The notes under the pieces: generated by a model
Seen by the model: only the letters and a program-made list of their open reading frames with translations
Told to the model about the DNA's origin: nothing
Database searches by the model: none
Shown here: piece after piece, positions 8,082 through 17,247 of the stretch
Layout of the letters: the number at the start of each line of letters is the position of its first letter
Numbering within the stretch: the stretch's first letter is position 1
Position numbers and translations under genes: made by a program
Assembly (NCBI GenBank): GCA_036677685.1
Contig: JAVBWA010000008.1
Coordinates: 246,965-310,964 of the forward strand
DNA length: 64,000 bases
Direction of reading: 5' to 3'
From: JAQUBU01 sp036677685
Lineage (GTDB): Bacteria; Bacillota; Syntrophomonadia; Syntrophomonadales; Syntrophomonadaceae

Positions 8082-8864
8082 TTATGTGGAGTGTTTACTT
8101 TTAGAATTTATCAAAAACCTTACGGGCATTTCATAAATACCATAGTCATATCCCCCACGTTGACTAGATAATCTCAATGACATCGCACTAATTCTAGCAT
8201 ATAACTCTACCAACCATCTTTCGAATTCATTCTTTGGTTTTTCTTCAGGATTATTAAAACCCATACCATAATATTTCCTAATGATATTGCCTGCTAGATC
8301 GGGGAATCGAAGCAAAGGATGCGTCTGTGATGCAACAAACAAAGGTAGTTCAACAATACGACTATATTGCTTTCCAGACCCATGGGTAAACAGAAACCGC
8401 TTAAACCCCAGTGCTATACGCCCATCATCTTTATCGTGGATTTTATCATAGATTACCAGCACATCATTATTACAGTATTCTCCATAGTTTTGTAGTCTCT
8501 CCAGTAAAAATCTATGTTCATTGGGAAGGAAACCTGGTTCATAATGAGGGCTAAAATCAGGTCGAGTCATAACTATTGAAAATACTGCTACTTGATACAT
8601 CTCCATTATACCTATGATTTCATCAGTATATACTTTTCTGTTATTATATTGATTAGTTACTGACCTGGAATTTATCATTTTGTTGCCTTTTAACTGGCGG
8701 TTAAATGTTGGGTCATCACCGAACACACTGATTTCGGCATTATATAACCTTTGAGTTAATTCCTTAATATTATCGCTGTTACAACAAACTGCTGTTAGTG
8801 TGGGATGGGCATCCGATTCAGACGGATAAGGTTTTCCACTTTCATCCACAAATGCAAAGAGCAT
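8082..8864 (-). CDS. DUF3800 domain protein
   Basis: About 260 residues. The N-terminal FAFVDESG, the central VLVIYDKIHDKDD and the C-terminal SQTHPLLRFPDLAGNII match the acidic-residue pattern of DUF3800, a predicted RNase H-like nuclease fold common in mobile and defence regions. The ATG at 8864 has GGTGAG 4 bases upstream; a GTG at 8876 is the alternative. It lies downstream of the channel gene on the same strand with its own terminator, in the accessory region next to the ruined restriction locus. Substrate and role are not known. A defence link is inferred from location only. Confidence 0.75.
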   Translation of the reverse strand: MLFAFVDESGKPYPSESDAHPTLTAVCCNSDNIKELTQRLYNAEISVFGDDPTFNRQLKGNKMINSRSVTNQYNNRKVYTDEIIGIMEMYQVAVFSIVMTRPDFSPHYEPGFLPNEHRFLLERLQNYGEYCNNDVLVIYDKIHDKDDGRIALGFKRFLFTHGSGKQYSRIVELPLFVASQTHPLLRFPDLAGNIIRKYYGMGFNNPEEKPKNEFERWLVELYARISAMSLRLSSQRGGYDYGIYEMPVRFLINSKSKHST

Positions 8865-9016
8865 TTTCCTCACCACACTTTCAAATGCTAATATATGCCA
8901 TTAATAATTATACTTAAAAACGTTAGGAATTGCTTTAGCTTCAATGTGGAGACGGGAAGCTATTATCCGAGCGTTTTCCTGCAACATTCGTGGTATTCTC
9001 CAGTACCATATTGGCA

Positions 9017-9103
9017 CTACTCGGGTCGGTTATTAGCCAAAAAATTATACCAGTTACCGTCTGCTGTTACACCTACGTAGATATTTGATTGATTTTCACT
9101 CAA
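9017..9103 (-). CDS. Possible 28-residue peptide coupled to the channel gene
   Basis: A TTG codon (9103) overlaps the TGA stop of the channel gene and has a tandem ribosome site (GGAGG then GAGGAG) immediately upstream inside that gene's end. It opens MSENQSNIYVGVTADGNWYN, runs eight more residues and stops. The reading looks protein-like, but 28 residues is too short to be sure. It could instead be the remnant of a longer frameshifted gene between the channel and DUF3800 genes. Confidence 0.3.
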   Translation of the reverse strand: MSENQSNIYVGVTADGNWYNFLANNRPE

Positions 9104-10125
9104 TCTCCTCTAACCCTCCTCGGGGGTGAATTCAATGGTTTTCTCCCTGTCAGTTGAGTAATAGCTGTGCCGATAAATAGGATCAGGTATATTATGCTGG
9201 TTATAAAAATACCCATTGTCACACCTTTGCTTATTGGATGATTAGGTATAATATCACAGAATCCAACTGTTGCAAAAGTTACAATAGTAAAATATAACAA
9301 ATCCCACAATCCTGTTACCTGATTGTGACTCCCGCTTAATATAAATGCATCATTGGTATACTTTACACATAGGATAACTTCCATGTATATAGGAGCCAAT
9401 ATGATAAATAACCAGACAAGCATGCCAATCAAGATGTTATGGGTCGTCTTATCCTTGTTCTTCTTAAACGGATTACCACTTTTAATAATTAAGATCATTC
9501 CATATAGAGATAATATGTGAAGGCAAATAGCTGCAAGTAACATACAAACAATTCCCGGATATATATTCATTGGGAATTTGATTGAAAATCCCAATAAACA
9601 TAAAGAAAACATATTAGTAATTAATGCAATTTCCATTATTTTTTCTTTGTATTTTCCGGTGAAATCAAATAGAAAAATAATTGAATGTTTAATAATTATA
9701 CTAAACAATACCAAACACAAGTAACACACCAGCAATGTTAAAATAATTGTTCGAGAAGCAATTATTAACGTTTTATAACTTAACACTTGAGTTTCAGCCA
9801 GTGCATGATAATAAGCCAGAAGGATGAATAATATTAGCAAAAAACAAGCACAACCATATACCCCGTACTTAAAAGTTTCAGAAAATTGATTTAATATTTC
9901 CAATATGGGTTTAAATGATATTTTTAATATGGGTTTAAATGGTATTTTTAATATATGTTTAAAATTTAAATTATTGATGAGTATTTTTAATATATGTTTA
10001 AAATTTAAATTATTGATGAATATTTTAAATCGCTTCAATCCTTCAATTCCAACAATAAAAAGAACGGAGATAAATATTATTGTCAATCCTATTATAAAAG
10101 CTAATATATTATAAAAAACGTACAT
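9100..10125 (-). CDS. Potassium-channel-like membrane protein (Ion_trans_2)
   Basis: About 341 residues, with at least seven hydrophobic helices. The C-terminal pore unit (residues ~270-330) has a pore helix and the filter sequence TVGFCD in place of the usual TVGYGD, then a last helix. Residues ~38-80 contain tandem short duplications: INNLNFKHILKI twice, then FKPILKI and FKPILEI, with the DNA at 9895-10030 clearly repeated. The start at 10125 has GGGGTGA upstream; an ATG at 10146 has no ribosome site. No RCK/TrkA domain follows, so gating is unclear. The Cys in place of Gly in the filter makes K+ selectivity uncertain. Confidence 0.75.
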   Translation of the reverse strand: MYVFYNILAFIIGLTIIFISVLFIVGIEGLKRFKIFINNLNFKHILKILINNLNFKHILKIPFKPILKISFKPILEILNQFSETFKYGVYGCACFLLILFILLAYYHALAETQVLSYKTLIIASRTIILTLLVCYLCLVLFSIIIKHSIIFLFDFTGKYKEKIMEIALITNMFSLCLLGFSIKFPMNIYPGIVCMLLAAICLHILSLYGMILIIKSGNPFKKNKDKTTHNILIGMLVWLFIILAPIYMEVILCVKYTNDAFILSGSHNQVTGLWDLLYFTIVTFATVGFCDIIPNHPISKGVTMGIFITSIIYLILFIGTAITQLTGRKPLNSPPRRVRGD

Positions 10126-10255
10126 ACCATCACCCCACCCAAGCATGAACTAACACCATCTAAATCAATACCGCATCAAGAGTCATAACTGCAATACGGT
10201 GGATATTCTAGTTGATTCCGGATCAGTTTCTCCAAAGTATAATAACCTGCCCGCA

Positions 10256-11406
10256 CTATTCGTTATTACTATCCTCAGCAACTTTTAGCTCTGGATAAAA
10301 AGCCTGGTGTTCATAGATAGTCGCAACTTCATTACCTGCTAGTAATTCAGCCTGCTTCATAACCGTGTCAATAGCCTGCTTCTGCTTGTCCGGCGGATAT
10401 CCCCATTTATTCAAGGTTCGCCGTACCATAACAATAAGCCGGGATCGCACGCTTTCCTTTACGGTCCAGTCAATAGTGGCATTTTTCTTGATCTTCCACC
10501 TTTGCGGTTACCGTTTGCTCCAGAAGCCAGAATAGTATTTTCTACCGCCTTATTGACCGCGTAATACTGGTGATAACCGGCCAGCTTTTTCACCGTTTGA
10601 ATCTGGATAATGCCGGTTTGCGGATCTTCAGTTTTGGATTTCTCAAAAACGATAAAATGACGGATCAGATCCAGAATGACATCTTTTTTCAGCATCCCTT
10701 TGATCAGTGTTTCAAGCTGCCCGATCAAGTGCGAGGCCTCGGATTTCCCATCCTGGGTTTTCCAGGCCATAAAGCGGGAATACCCGGCTGACAGCGAGCC
10801 CGCCTTGGCATCCAGGCCATCAGAAATGATAATTAACTCATTATAGGTAAATAGTGAGGGGATGGTCGCTTTGTAGGTCTGGATTTGCTCATAGGCTTTC
10901 GCTATAGTCGCGTTCTCATTAGCCGCGTTTTTCAGTTCGATCACCGCCAGCGGTAAGCCATTAATAAAGAGGATTACATCAGGGCGTTTGTTTTGATTGT
11001 TTTCTATTACAGTGTATTGGTTGACGACCAGGAATTCGTTGTTGGCCGGGTGTTCAAAATCCGCCAGCCATACCTTGTCGCCACCGATCTCCCCATTTTT
11101 GCGGTATTCCACATCGACACCGTCCACAAACATTTTATGAAACTCTTCATTATTGGTGACCAGGTCGGGGGATGATATACGCATTAGCTGCTTTAGTGCA
11201 TCCTCCTGAGAATCATAGGGAATGGCAGGGTTAAACTTAGCAATGGCCGAGTGCACACGGTCTACCAGCACAACCTCCGCGTAGGATTGCCGCTCAGGTG
11301 TATCTCCATCCGGGGCGATCTGTGGACCGGGAATATATGTATAACCCAGGTTTTCCAGTTCTTCTATGGTCATTACTTCGATGTCGTTTTCGCAAAGCTT
11401 CGGCAT
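10256..11406 (-). pseudogene. hsdR: Type I restriction endonuclease subunit R, internally deleted
   Basis: The 5' part starts at 11406 (MPKLCENDIEV), with GGGGGAGG placed 4 bases before the ATG. It carries the HsdR nuclease domain, including D143, E157 and K159 of the PD-(D/E)xK site (RPDVILF, VIELKN) and the AYEQIQTYK motif. After GNGNRKGG, where the SF2 motor with its Walker A motif should begin, the sequence jumps (about 10485-10497) in another frame to KNATIDWTVKESV and the extreme C-terminal helices, ending at 10256. Roughly 600 residues of helicase are missing and the frame is broken. The product cannot translocate DNA. It is the third gene of hsdM-S-R. Confidence 0.9.
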
Positions 11407-11422
11407 AAGTCCTCCCCCCTTA

Positions 11423-12640
11423 TTATACGGGCACGCGGAGTTCACCGCTGATTAGTTTAGGTAACAGAGTATTGCGTAAGGCTTCGAGGGTGTGGATTTT
11501 TTTATTGTTTGATTGTATTTTACCTAATATTGGTTTTGTTACAGTATTGAATGTTTCAACCAAGGTTATTGGAGGAATCAGGAATTCTAGTCCCTTTAAA
11601 TTTTCTTGATTAATTTTGGGCTGAACTGCGCCCGTAATTATACTTGATATATTTAATTTTTTAAGATAATTGTATATATAATAGTTACTAAAAGGTTCTC
11701 TGGACTGTAAAACATGGGTATGATTATTAACCCAAAACTGCCCACTCACAAATTGTAGTACAGGAAATCCCTCTTTCGTTTCTACAGTGCCGTCTTCTCC
11801 CATTAATATATATTCTCCATCAAAAATGTATCTATTGATATAATCCATTATTGTAGCTGCACCGTAATATGGATAAAGCACTCCATCCTTCATTTTTTCT
11901 CGTTCAATACTAGATAATGGAATCCTCTTACTGTCATATATATCTATACAATCTCCAAATTTACCAATTTCCCACTCCTCACTTGCCCCTTCAATAAACC
12001 ACTGCCTGAATATGGTTTCCGCCATGGCTTCCAGGGTTTTATTATTCCTGTGCAGCAGGTCTATTTTATCGTCAAGACTGCTGAGGATACCTGCAATGGC
12101 TTTTTGCTCAGGGATGGGAGGTATCGGCACTTCCATTTCCTTCAAAGATGTTAATGGTTGACCAATTGATGGGACGCCAACTTGTGATTCGTTTTTCAAC
12201 AACTGGTATTGGCCATATTTTGATTTAAAAAAATAAAATAGAAAAACGTTATCGATCTTTGTTTGATCTACTGTCAGTTTCATTCCAGACTGCGAAATGA
12301 TATATCTATGATAATTTGAGTTTTGTGGAATCAAGCCAATTTGCCCTAAGGTTCCTCTATGTGTAAAGACCAAATCCCCTCGCCTGCAATTACTTGATCT
12401 TAAAGCATCTGCTTTTTCTTCCGAAACATAGACAAAATCTTGATCAAAGAACTTATAGGTGTTTAAATTGTTTCCGCGAATAATAGGCACACCAGATTCC
12501 CTGAAATTATCCGAGGTAATGTTGGACCCAAACGGCCCCATTGATATAGCATATTTCTCTTGGCTCTTTATTTTGTCAATAATCTGCGAATCCCAGTCAA
12601 TTGGTATTTTCCCAAATTCGGTTTCCTTCCACTCACTCAT
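11423..12640 (-). CDS. hsdS: Type I restriction-modification specificity subunit S
   Basis: 405 residues with the usual two halves. TRD1 spans ~1-170 and is followed by a conserved helix (IPPIPEQKAIAGILSSLDDK). TRD2 spans ~220-370 and is followed by the second helix (LEALRNTLLPKLISGEL). It would choose the DNA target for HsdM and HsdR. Its ATG overlaps the hsdM stop (ATGA), so translation is coupled. The ORF itself is intact, although both partner genes are damaged. Confidence 0.93.
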   Translation of the reverse strand: MSEWKETEFGKIPIDWDSQIIDKIKSQEKYAISMGPFGSNITSDNFRESGVPIIRGNNLNTYKFFDQDFVYVSEEKADALRSSNCRRGDLVFTHRGTLGQIGLIPQNSNYHRYIISQSGMKLTVDQTKIDNVFLFYFFKSKYGQYQLLKNESQVGVPSIGQPLTSLKEMEVPIPPIPEQKAIAGILSSLDDKIDLLHRNNKTLEAMAETIFRQWFIEGASEEWEIGKFGDCIDIYDSKRIPLSSIEREKMKDGVLYPYYGAATIMDYINRYIFDGEYILMGEDGTVETKEGFPVLQFVSGQFWVNNHTHVLQSREPFSNYYIYNYLKKLNISSIITGAVQPKINQENLKGLEFLIPPITLVETFNTVTKPILGKIQSNNKKIHTLEALRNTLLPKLISGELRVPV

Positions 12641-14225
12641 ATATTAATCCCTATCTTCCGCAAGTTCTGGGCTATTGCTATGTCCAGCCTCTGTCCTTCT
12701 TCCATCTGCTGCCTGAGTTCCTGGCTTAAGGTCTTCACCCGTTCCTCAAAGTCAAAATCATCCTCATCATCAGCCAGGCCTATATATCGACCCGGGGTAA
12801 GCACATAGTCCAGAGCAGCCACCTCATCAATAGTTGCCGACTTGCAGAAGCCAGGTACATCAGTATAATTGCCATTAATATTACGCCAATTATGATAGGT
12901 GCCTGCGATTAAATCCAAATCCTCCCGGGTCAGTTCACGGGTACGACGGTTAATCAGCGTTCCCATATTATGCGCATCTATAAACAGGATTTCTTTTTGC
13001 CGATTGCGGTAACCGCCGTTGGCTTTGTCGCGGGATAAAAACCACAGAGAGGCTGGAATCTGGGTATTCAAGAAAAGCTTGGTCGGCAGATTTACTATAC
13101 AATCCACCAATCCCGCTTTAATAATATTTTTGCGTATTTCCCCCTCGTTGTTGGTCTTTGATGAAAGTGATCCTTTCGCTAAGACAAAGCCTGCCACTCC
13201 TTTGGGAGAAAGGTGATAAAGGAAGTGTTGAATCCATGCAAAGTTGGCGTTTCCGACCGGCGGTGCGCCGTATTGCCAGCGACCGTCAGTACGCAATTGG
13301 TCCCCACTCCAATCACTATCATTAAACGGTGGGTTAGCAATCACAAAATCAGCCTTTAAATCTTTGTGGGCGTCATTCATGAACGAGCCTTCGTTATTCC
13401 ATTTCACATTGCTGCTGTCAATCCCTCTGATAGCCAGGTTCATTTTGCACAGGCGCCAAGTGGTCTGGTTGCTCTCCTGCCCGTATATAGAAATCCGGTC
13501 AGCCAGATTCAGAGCCAAACCTTTATCCTTGCCTTTTTGGTAGTGATCACTATGGGCTTTAATAAATTTCTCACTCTGCACAAACATTCCGCCGCTGCCA
13601 CAGCAGGGATCAAAGACCCGGCCCTCATATGGTTCGAGCATTTCTACCAATAGCTCGACAACACTGCGCGGCGTATAGAATTGTCCGCCCTTCTTACCTT
13701 CAGCCAGGGCAAATTGACCTAAAAAATATTCATACACCTGACCGAGTACATCCTTGCTTCGGGCCTGGGCATCACCCAGAGCAATGGTGCCAACTAGGTC
13801 TATCAAACCGCCCAGTGATTGCTTATCTAGATTCGGGCGGGCGTATTGTTTGGGCAGTACCCCTTTTAACGATGGGTTATCCTTCTCAATCGCATCCATG
13901 GCATCATCAACATCCTTGCCAATGGTAGCCAGTTTAGCCCGCCCTTGCAGATACTCCCAGCGCGCCTGGGGCGGAACATAGAATACATTCTCCGCCCGGT
14001 ATTCATGGATATCTTCCGGGTCGGCACCTTCAAATTCGCCTTTGCCCTCCACTAATTTGGAGTGCAATTCCTCAAAGAATCAGATATGTATTTTAAAAAT
14101 ACCAGCCCCAGAACAATATGTTTATATTCGGAAGCGTCCATGTTCTTGCGCTGTTTGTCTGCCGCCTTCCATAGAATCTGCTCCAAGGTTTCATTGCTCT
14201 CTTTTTTTGCTTTGACTTTTGCCAT
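12637..14225 (-). pseudogene. hsdM: Type I DNA adenine methyltransferase subunit M, frameshifted
   Basis: The gene starts at 14225 (ATG after GGAGGCAGTATTA) and codes MAKVKAKKESNETLEQILWK and on to FLKYISDS. One T is then missing from what should be TCTTTTGAG (14074-14076). The first frame ends at 14052. The rest, from ELHSKLVEGKGEFEG onward, continues in another frame to 12637. The downstream part is complete, with the SAM-binding DPCCGSGG and the catalytic NPPF. If the sequence is right, active HsdM needs frameshifting or internal initiation. The run is short, so phase variation by slippage is not obvious. Confidence 0.85.
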
Positions 14226-14272
14226 TAATACTGCCTCCTAAAATGTTTCGGATATGTCAACTTCCAATGATG

Positions 14273-14371
14273 TTAATATAAATCTCCCGAACCGCCTAAC
14301 CTCCGTAAAGCTTTTAATGCTGGATTCATCAGTTGGTCAAATGCCGGTACTTGAGGACTTTTTCTTTTCAA
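14273..14371 (-). pseudogene. Stub of an Mrr-type restriction enzyme (N-terminus only)
   Basis: From a TTG at 14371 the frame reads LKRKSPQVPAFDQLMNPALK, then ALRRLGGSG, and stops after 32 codons. The segment PAFDQLMNPALKALRRLGGSG matches the N-terminal winged helix of Mrr proteins, where it would be followed by TIDEI-like residues and ~270 more. Here it breaks off just upstream of hsdM. It is interpreted as a leftover of an mrr gene removed by deletion. Confidence 0.6.
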
Positions 14372-14627
14372 TAAACATCGCCTTTCACTATTGAAAGTTT
14401 TGAACAAATTGATTAAATATTATTTATCCATAATATTCTAAAATCCTTTTAATTGGATGTGTATTCTGTAAGACACCTGGAATTGAATAGATCGTAGGGT
14501 TTAACGTAGTGAAGGATGTGTCCGGAACAGAGCGGAACTACGGAGGGTTATGCAGTGGAGGACATGCTACGGAGCGGGCCAGGGGCTTGGCCCGGTAAAC
14601 GCAAAAATGAGCAATAACAAAGAGCAG
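14372..14627. other. Intergenic stretch between mrr stub and tRNA fragment
   Basis: No gene is supported. It contains a GGGCCA-GGGGCT-TGGCCC hairpin near 14577-14594. It separates the damaged restriction genes from the tRNA-Leu fragment. Confidence 0.5.
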
Positions 14628-14661
14628 AAAAAGAAAAGTACCGAAAGCCTTAAACCTTCGG
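14628..14661 (-). terminator. Terminator following the tRNA-Leu fragment
   Basis: On the minus strand CCGAAGG-TTTAAGG-CTTTCGG is followed within four bases by TTTTCTTTTT. It lies 18 bp past the CCA end of the tRNA fragment, where a tRNA operon terminator would be expected. Confidence 0.65.
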
Positions 14662-14679
14662 TAAATTCTTAGCTTGAAT

Positions 14680-14740
14680 TGGTACCCGAGGCCGGGGTCG
14701 AACCGGCACGATGTTGCCATAGCGGGATTTTAAATCCCGC
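14680..14740 (-). tRNA. 3' half of a tRNA-Leu (TAA) gene; possible attachment-site scar
   Basis: The minus strand reads GCGGGATTTAAAATCCCGC (anticodon arm, TAA), then a long variable arm of the Leu type, a T arm GCCGGTTCGACCCCGGC, and an acceptor strand ending in CCA. No D arm or 5' acceptor strand is present. The bases where they should be code the last residues of the sigma-54 regulator, whose stop codon touches the fragment. A clean 3' half is the typical scar left when an element integrates into a tRNA gene. It cannot give a working tRNA. Confidence 0.75.
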
Positions 14741-16500
14741 TACCCAAGTCCGTATTTACTTAGTTTTCTATACAAAGCCGAACTATGAATTCCCAGTGTT
14801 TTTGCAGTTTGCGCCCGGTTGCCCCCGGTTTCCTGCAAAACCTGAATGATCATCTGCTTCTCAATTTTCTCTATCAAGTCGGGCAGGGTGGTCTGCCCAT
14901 TATCAAGTATCTCTATCTTTGAATATTTCCTCTCTCCGGTTGGCCCAAGCAAGGAAGGAAAATGCTCTGCAGTTATATAATTGGCATCACTCATATTAGC
15001 CAAATTAATAGCACGCTCCAAAAGATTTTCCAGTTCCCGGACATTACCCGGCCAGGAATACTCGCTGAGAATTTTTAAAGTCTCCGGAACCAACTGCCGG
15101 GTCGGGGTTTTTAAACAATTGCTGATGCGTGCGATGAGGTCTCCAACCAGCCAGGGCAAGTCTTCCAAACGATTTCTCAAAGGTGGAATGTTCAGCCTTA
15201 CCACATTCAAACGATAGTAAAGGTCCTCCCGGAATTCCTGTTTGCTGACCATCTGCTCCAGGTCGCGGTTGGTTGCCGCAATAACCCGGACATCAATAGG
15301 GATGGGGTTGGTTCCCCCAACCCGTTCGATAATTTTTTCCTGCAGCACTACCAGCAGTTTGGTCTGCATGGTCAGAGGCATATCCCCTATTTCATCTAAA
15401 AATATAGTACCGCCTTTAGCCAGTTCAAACTTACCCGGTTTACCTCCTTTTTTGGCACCGGTAAAAGCTCCCTCTTCATAGCCAAAAAGCTCAGATTCCA
15501 GAAGGTTTTCAGGTAAGGCGGCACAGTTAATTCTTACAAAAGGATTGGAACGGCGGGCGCTTTCATTATGTATAGCCTGGGCAAACAACTCTTTGCCAGT
15601 TCCGCTTTCTCCGGTAATCAATATCGTTGATAAACTTTGCGAAAGCTGCCGGGCTATAGACTTGGCAGTTAAGAATTCACGGCTGGTGCCAATTAAGTTT
15701 TCAAATTTCCATTTGGCACTATAGATCTGGCTTACTTCATTTTTATATAAATGAAGTTCCTTTTCCATATCCTGAATTTTTTGGGTTAATATTTTAGCCG
15801 CCGACATGTCAAGGAATAGGCTCTGCCCAATGGCCCCTATTATCTCGCCGTTTTTTAATATAGGCATGCGGGTAACTATGGTATCCCGTCCTCTAATCGG
15901 CCATATATCAGCTTTATCTATCCGTCCGGTTCGTAAAACCTCCGGGAGTTCAGAATGAGGTAATATTTCCAGTACATATTTGCCAATTACCTCTTCCTTT
16001 TTCATTTCCAAAATATCCAGAAATGTCTGGTTCATAACCGTTATAAAACCTTCTTTGTCAACAATCACATAAGCCATGTAGGGACTCTCAACAAGCCCTT
16101 CCAACATAGCTGAGAATTCTTTTTCCGTTTCCTGCAGTTTTTTCATCAGGATCTTGGCTCCTGACATATCTAAAAACAGGCTGTTGGCAATTGCTCCGAT
16201 TATTTCACCATTTTTTATGATGGGGAAACGTGAGACAATTGTATCCCGCCCTTTTACCGACCAAATATCTGCCTTTTCGATCCGCCCGGTCCGTAATACA
16301 TCAGGCAGTCCGGAGTCTGGTGTAATATCCATAATATGTTGTCCGACCACATCCGCCTTCTTCATTTCCAAAATATCAAGGTAAGTTTGGTTCATGGCCG
16401 TAATATATCCATCCCGGTCAACAATAACATAGAACATATAGGGGCTTTCAATAAGTCCCTCCAAAATTGAAGTAATTTCATATGCTGAAAGGTTCACCAC
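14740..16500 (-). CDS. Sigma-54-dependent activator with two PAS domains
   Basis: About 586 residues. Two near-identical PAS units (about 5-115 and 125-240; each has ESPYMxYVIVDxxGxIT, MNQTxLDILEMKK and VLRTGRI.KADIW) precede an AAA+ sigma-54 domain. That domain has GESGTGKE (Walker A), the GAFTGA loop (EGAFTGAKK), GGTIFLDEIGD (Walker B) and a Fis-type helix-turn-helix at the end (NRAQTAKTLGIHSSALYRKL). GGAGGAGGTGA lies 7 bases before a GTG at 16500 (a second GTG follows at 16497), so the ATG at 16530 is not used. It should activate RpoN promoters in response to a small ligand. No -24/-12 site was identified nearby. Confidence 0.9.
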   Translation of the reverse strand: MVNLSAYEITSILEGLIESPYMFYVIVDRDGYITAMNQTYLDILEMKKADVVGQHIMDITPDSGLPDVLRTGRIEKADIWSVKGRDTIVSRFPIIKNGEIIGAIANSLFLDMSGAKILMKKLQETEKEFSAMLEGLVESPYMAYVIVDKEGFITVMNQTFLDILEMKKEEVIGKYVLEILPHSELPEVLRTGRIDKADIWPIRGRDTIVTRMPILKNGEIIGAIGQSLFLDMSAAKILTQKIQDMEKELHLYKNEVSQIYSAKWKFENLIGTSREFLTAKSIARQLSQSLSTILITGESGTGKELFAQAIHNESARRSNPFVRINCAALPENLLESELFGYEEGAFTGAKKGGKPGKFELAKGGTIFLDEIGDMPLTMQTKLLVVLQEKIIERVGGTNPIPIDVRVIAATNRDLEQMVSKQEFREDLYYRLNVVRLNIPPLRNRLEDLPWLVGDLIARISNCLKTPTRQLVPETLKILSEYSWPGNVRELENLLERAINLANMSDANYITAEHFPSLLGPTGERKYSKIEILDNGQTTLPDLIEKIEKQMIIQVLQETGGNRAQTAKTLGIHSSALYRKLSKYGLG

Positions 16501-16727
16501 GGGGAATTCACCTCCTCCAGACACCGGCAATTTCCAATTTAGACAACCTTTGCGCCTATAATACTGACTTCAACATCTTTATTAATATCCCTTCTTTTTT
16601 CAAAAAGGGAACTTTTTATTGAATAGTGATAATCTGCATGTAAGTTAATTTTGAAAGAGTTCAAGGTGAGCAATGACATTTGCATAAATAAACAGTTTAA
16701 TTACTATGGCATGCTTAAAATCAACAG

Positions 16728-17198
16728 CTACAAATATATGATTTGCGGAATTAACGAATTATTACTTATTCCCATAAATATGTAACTACCCTCTTTGCCC
16801 AGACGGGGAAGTGAAGGGCTGCCCGGGTTTATAAGCCACATATCACCCACCTTCTCGCAGCAGGGAACATGGGTATGCCCAAAAATAACGACGTCGGCCC
16901 CCAGTTCCTGACCGCGGAAATAAAGCGAGTTCAAACTCCTTTTTACCCCGTACTGGTGCCCGTGGACTATGTAAAAACGTTTACCCGCCAGTTCCAGTAC
17001 CTGCTCCTGCGGGATGCTGCTGCGGGGGTCGCAATTACCGGTCACTCCGCTGTAATTAAGTTCAAGATGGTGGGCAAGTCTTTTGGCATCTGCGAAATAG
17101 TCACCGGTAAAAATCAGGTACTCCGGTTTCAGTTTTTCCAGTTCCTTTTTAATTTTTTCAATTTTACCATGGGTATCACCCACTACAGCAATCCGCAC
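16728..17198 (-). CDS. YfcE/MJ0936-type metallophosphoesterase
   Basis: 156 residues covering the compact calcineurin-like fold: Asp8 and His10 (GDTHG), Asp33 (FTGDY), Asn55 (GNCD), His79 (VHGHQ) and the final GHTH at 107-110. The two-metal site is complete. Small members of this family hydrolyse phosphodiesters in vitro; the natural substrate is unknown. The gene lies 50 bp downstream of rdgB on the same strand. This murI-rph-rdgB-phosphodiesterase order is common in Clostridia, so it is probably cotranscribed with rph and rdgB. Confidence 0.88.
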   Translation of the reverse strand: MRIAVVGDTHGKIEKIKKELEKLKPEYLIFTGDYFADAKRLAHHLELNYSGVTGNCDPRSSIPQEQVLELAGKRFYIVHGHQYGVKRSLNSLYFRGQELGADVVIFGHTHVPCCEKVGDMWLINPGSPSLPRLGKEGSYIFMGISNNSLIPQIIYL

Positions 17199-17247
17199 CT
17201 GATAACCTCCGTTAATAGGCGATAGGCAGCAGTTTCCTGTCCCGGCA

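Noticed and set aside
14538..14720. 60-codon minus-strand frame across the tRNA fragment
   Set aside because: It runs through the tRNA arms and terminator, which explain the sequence better.
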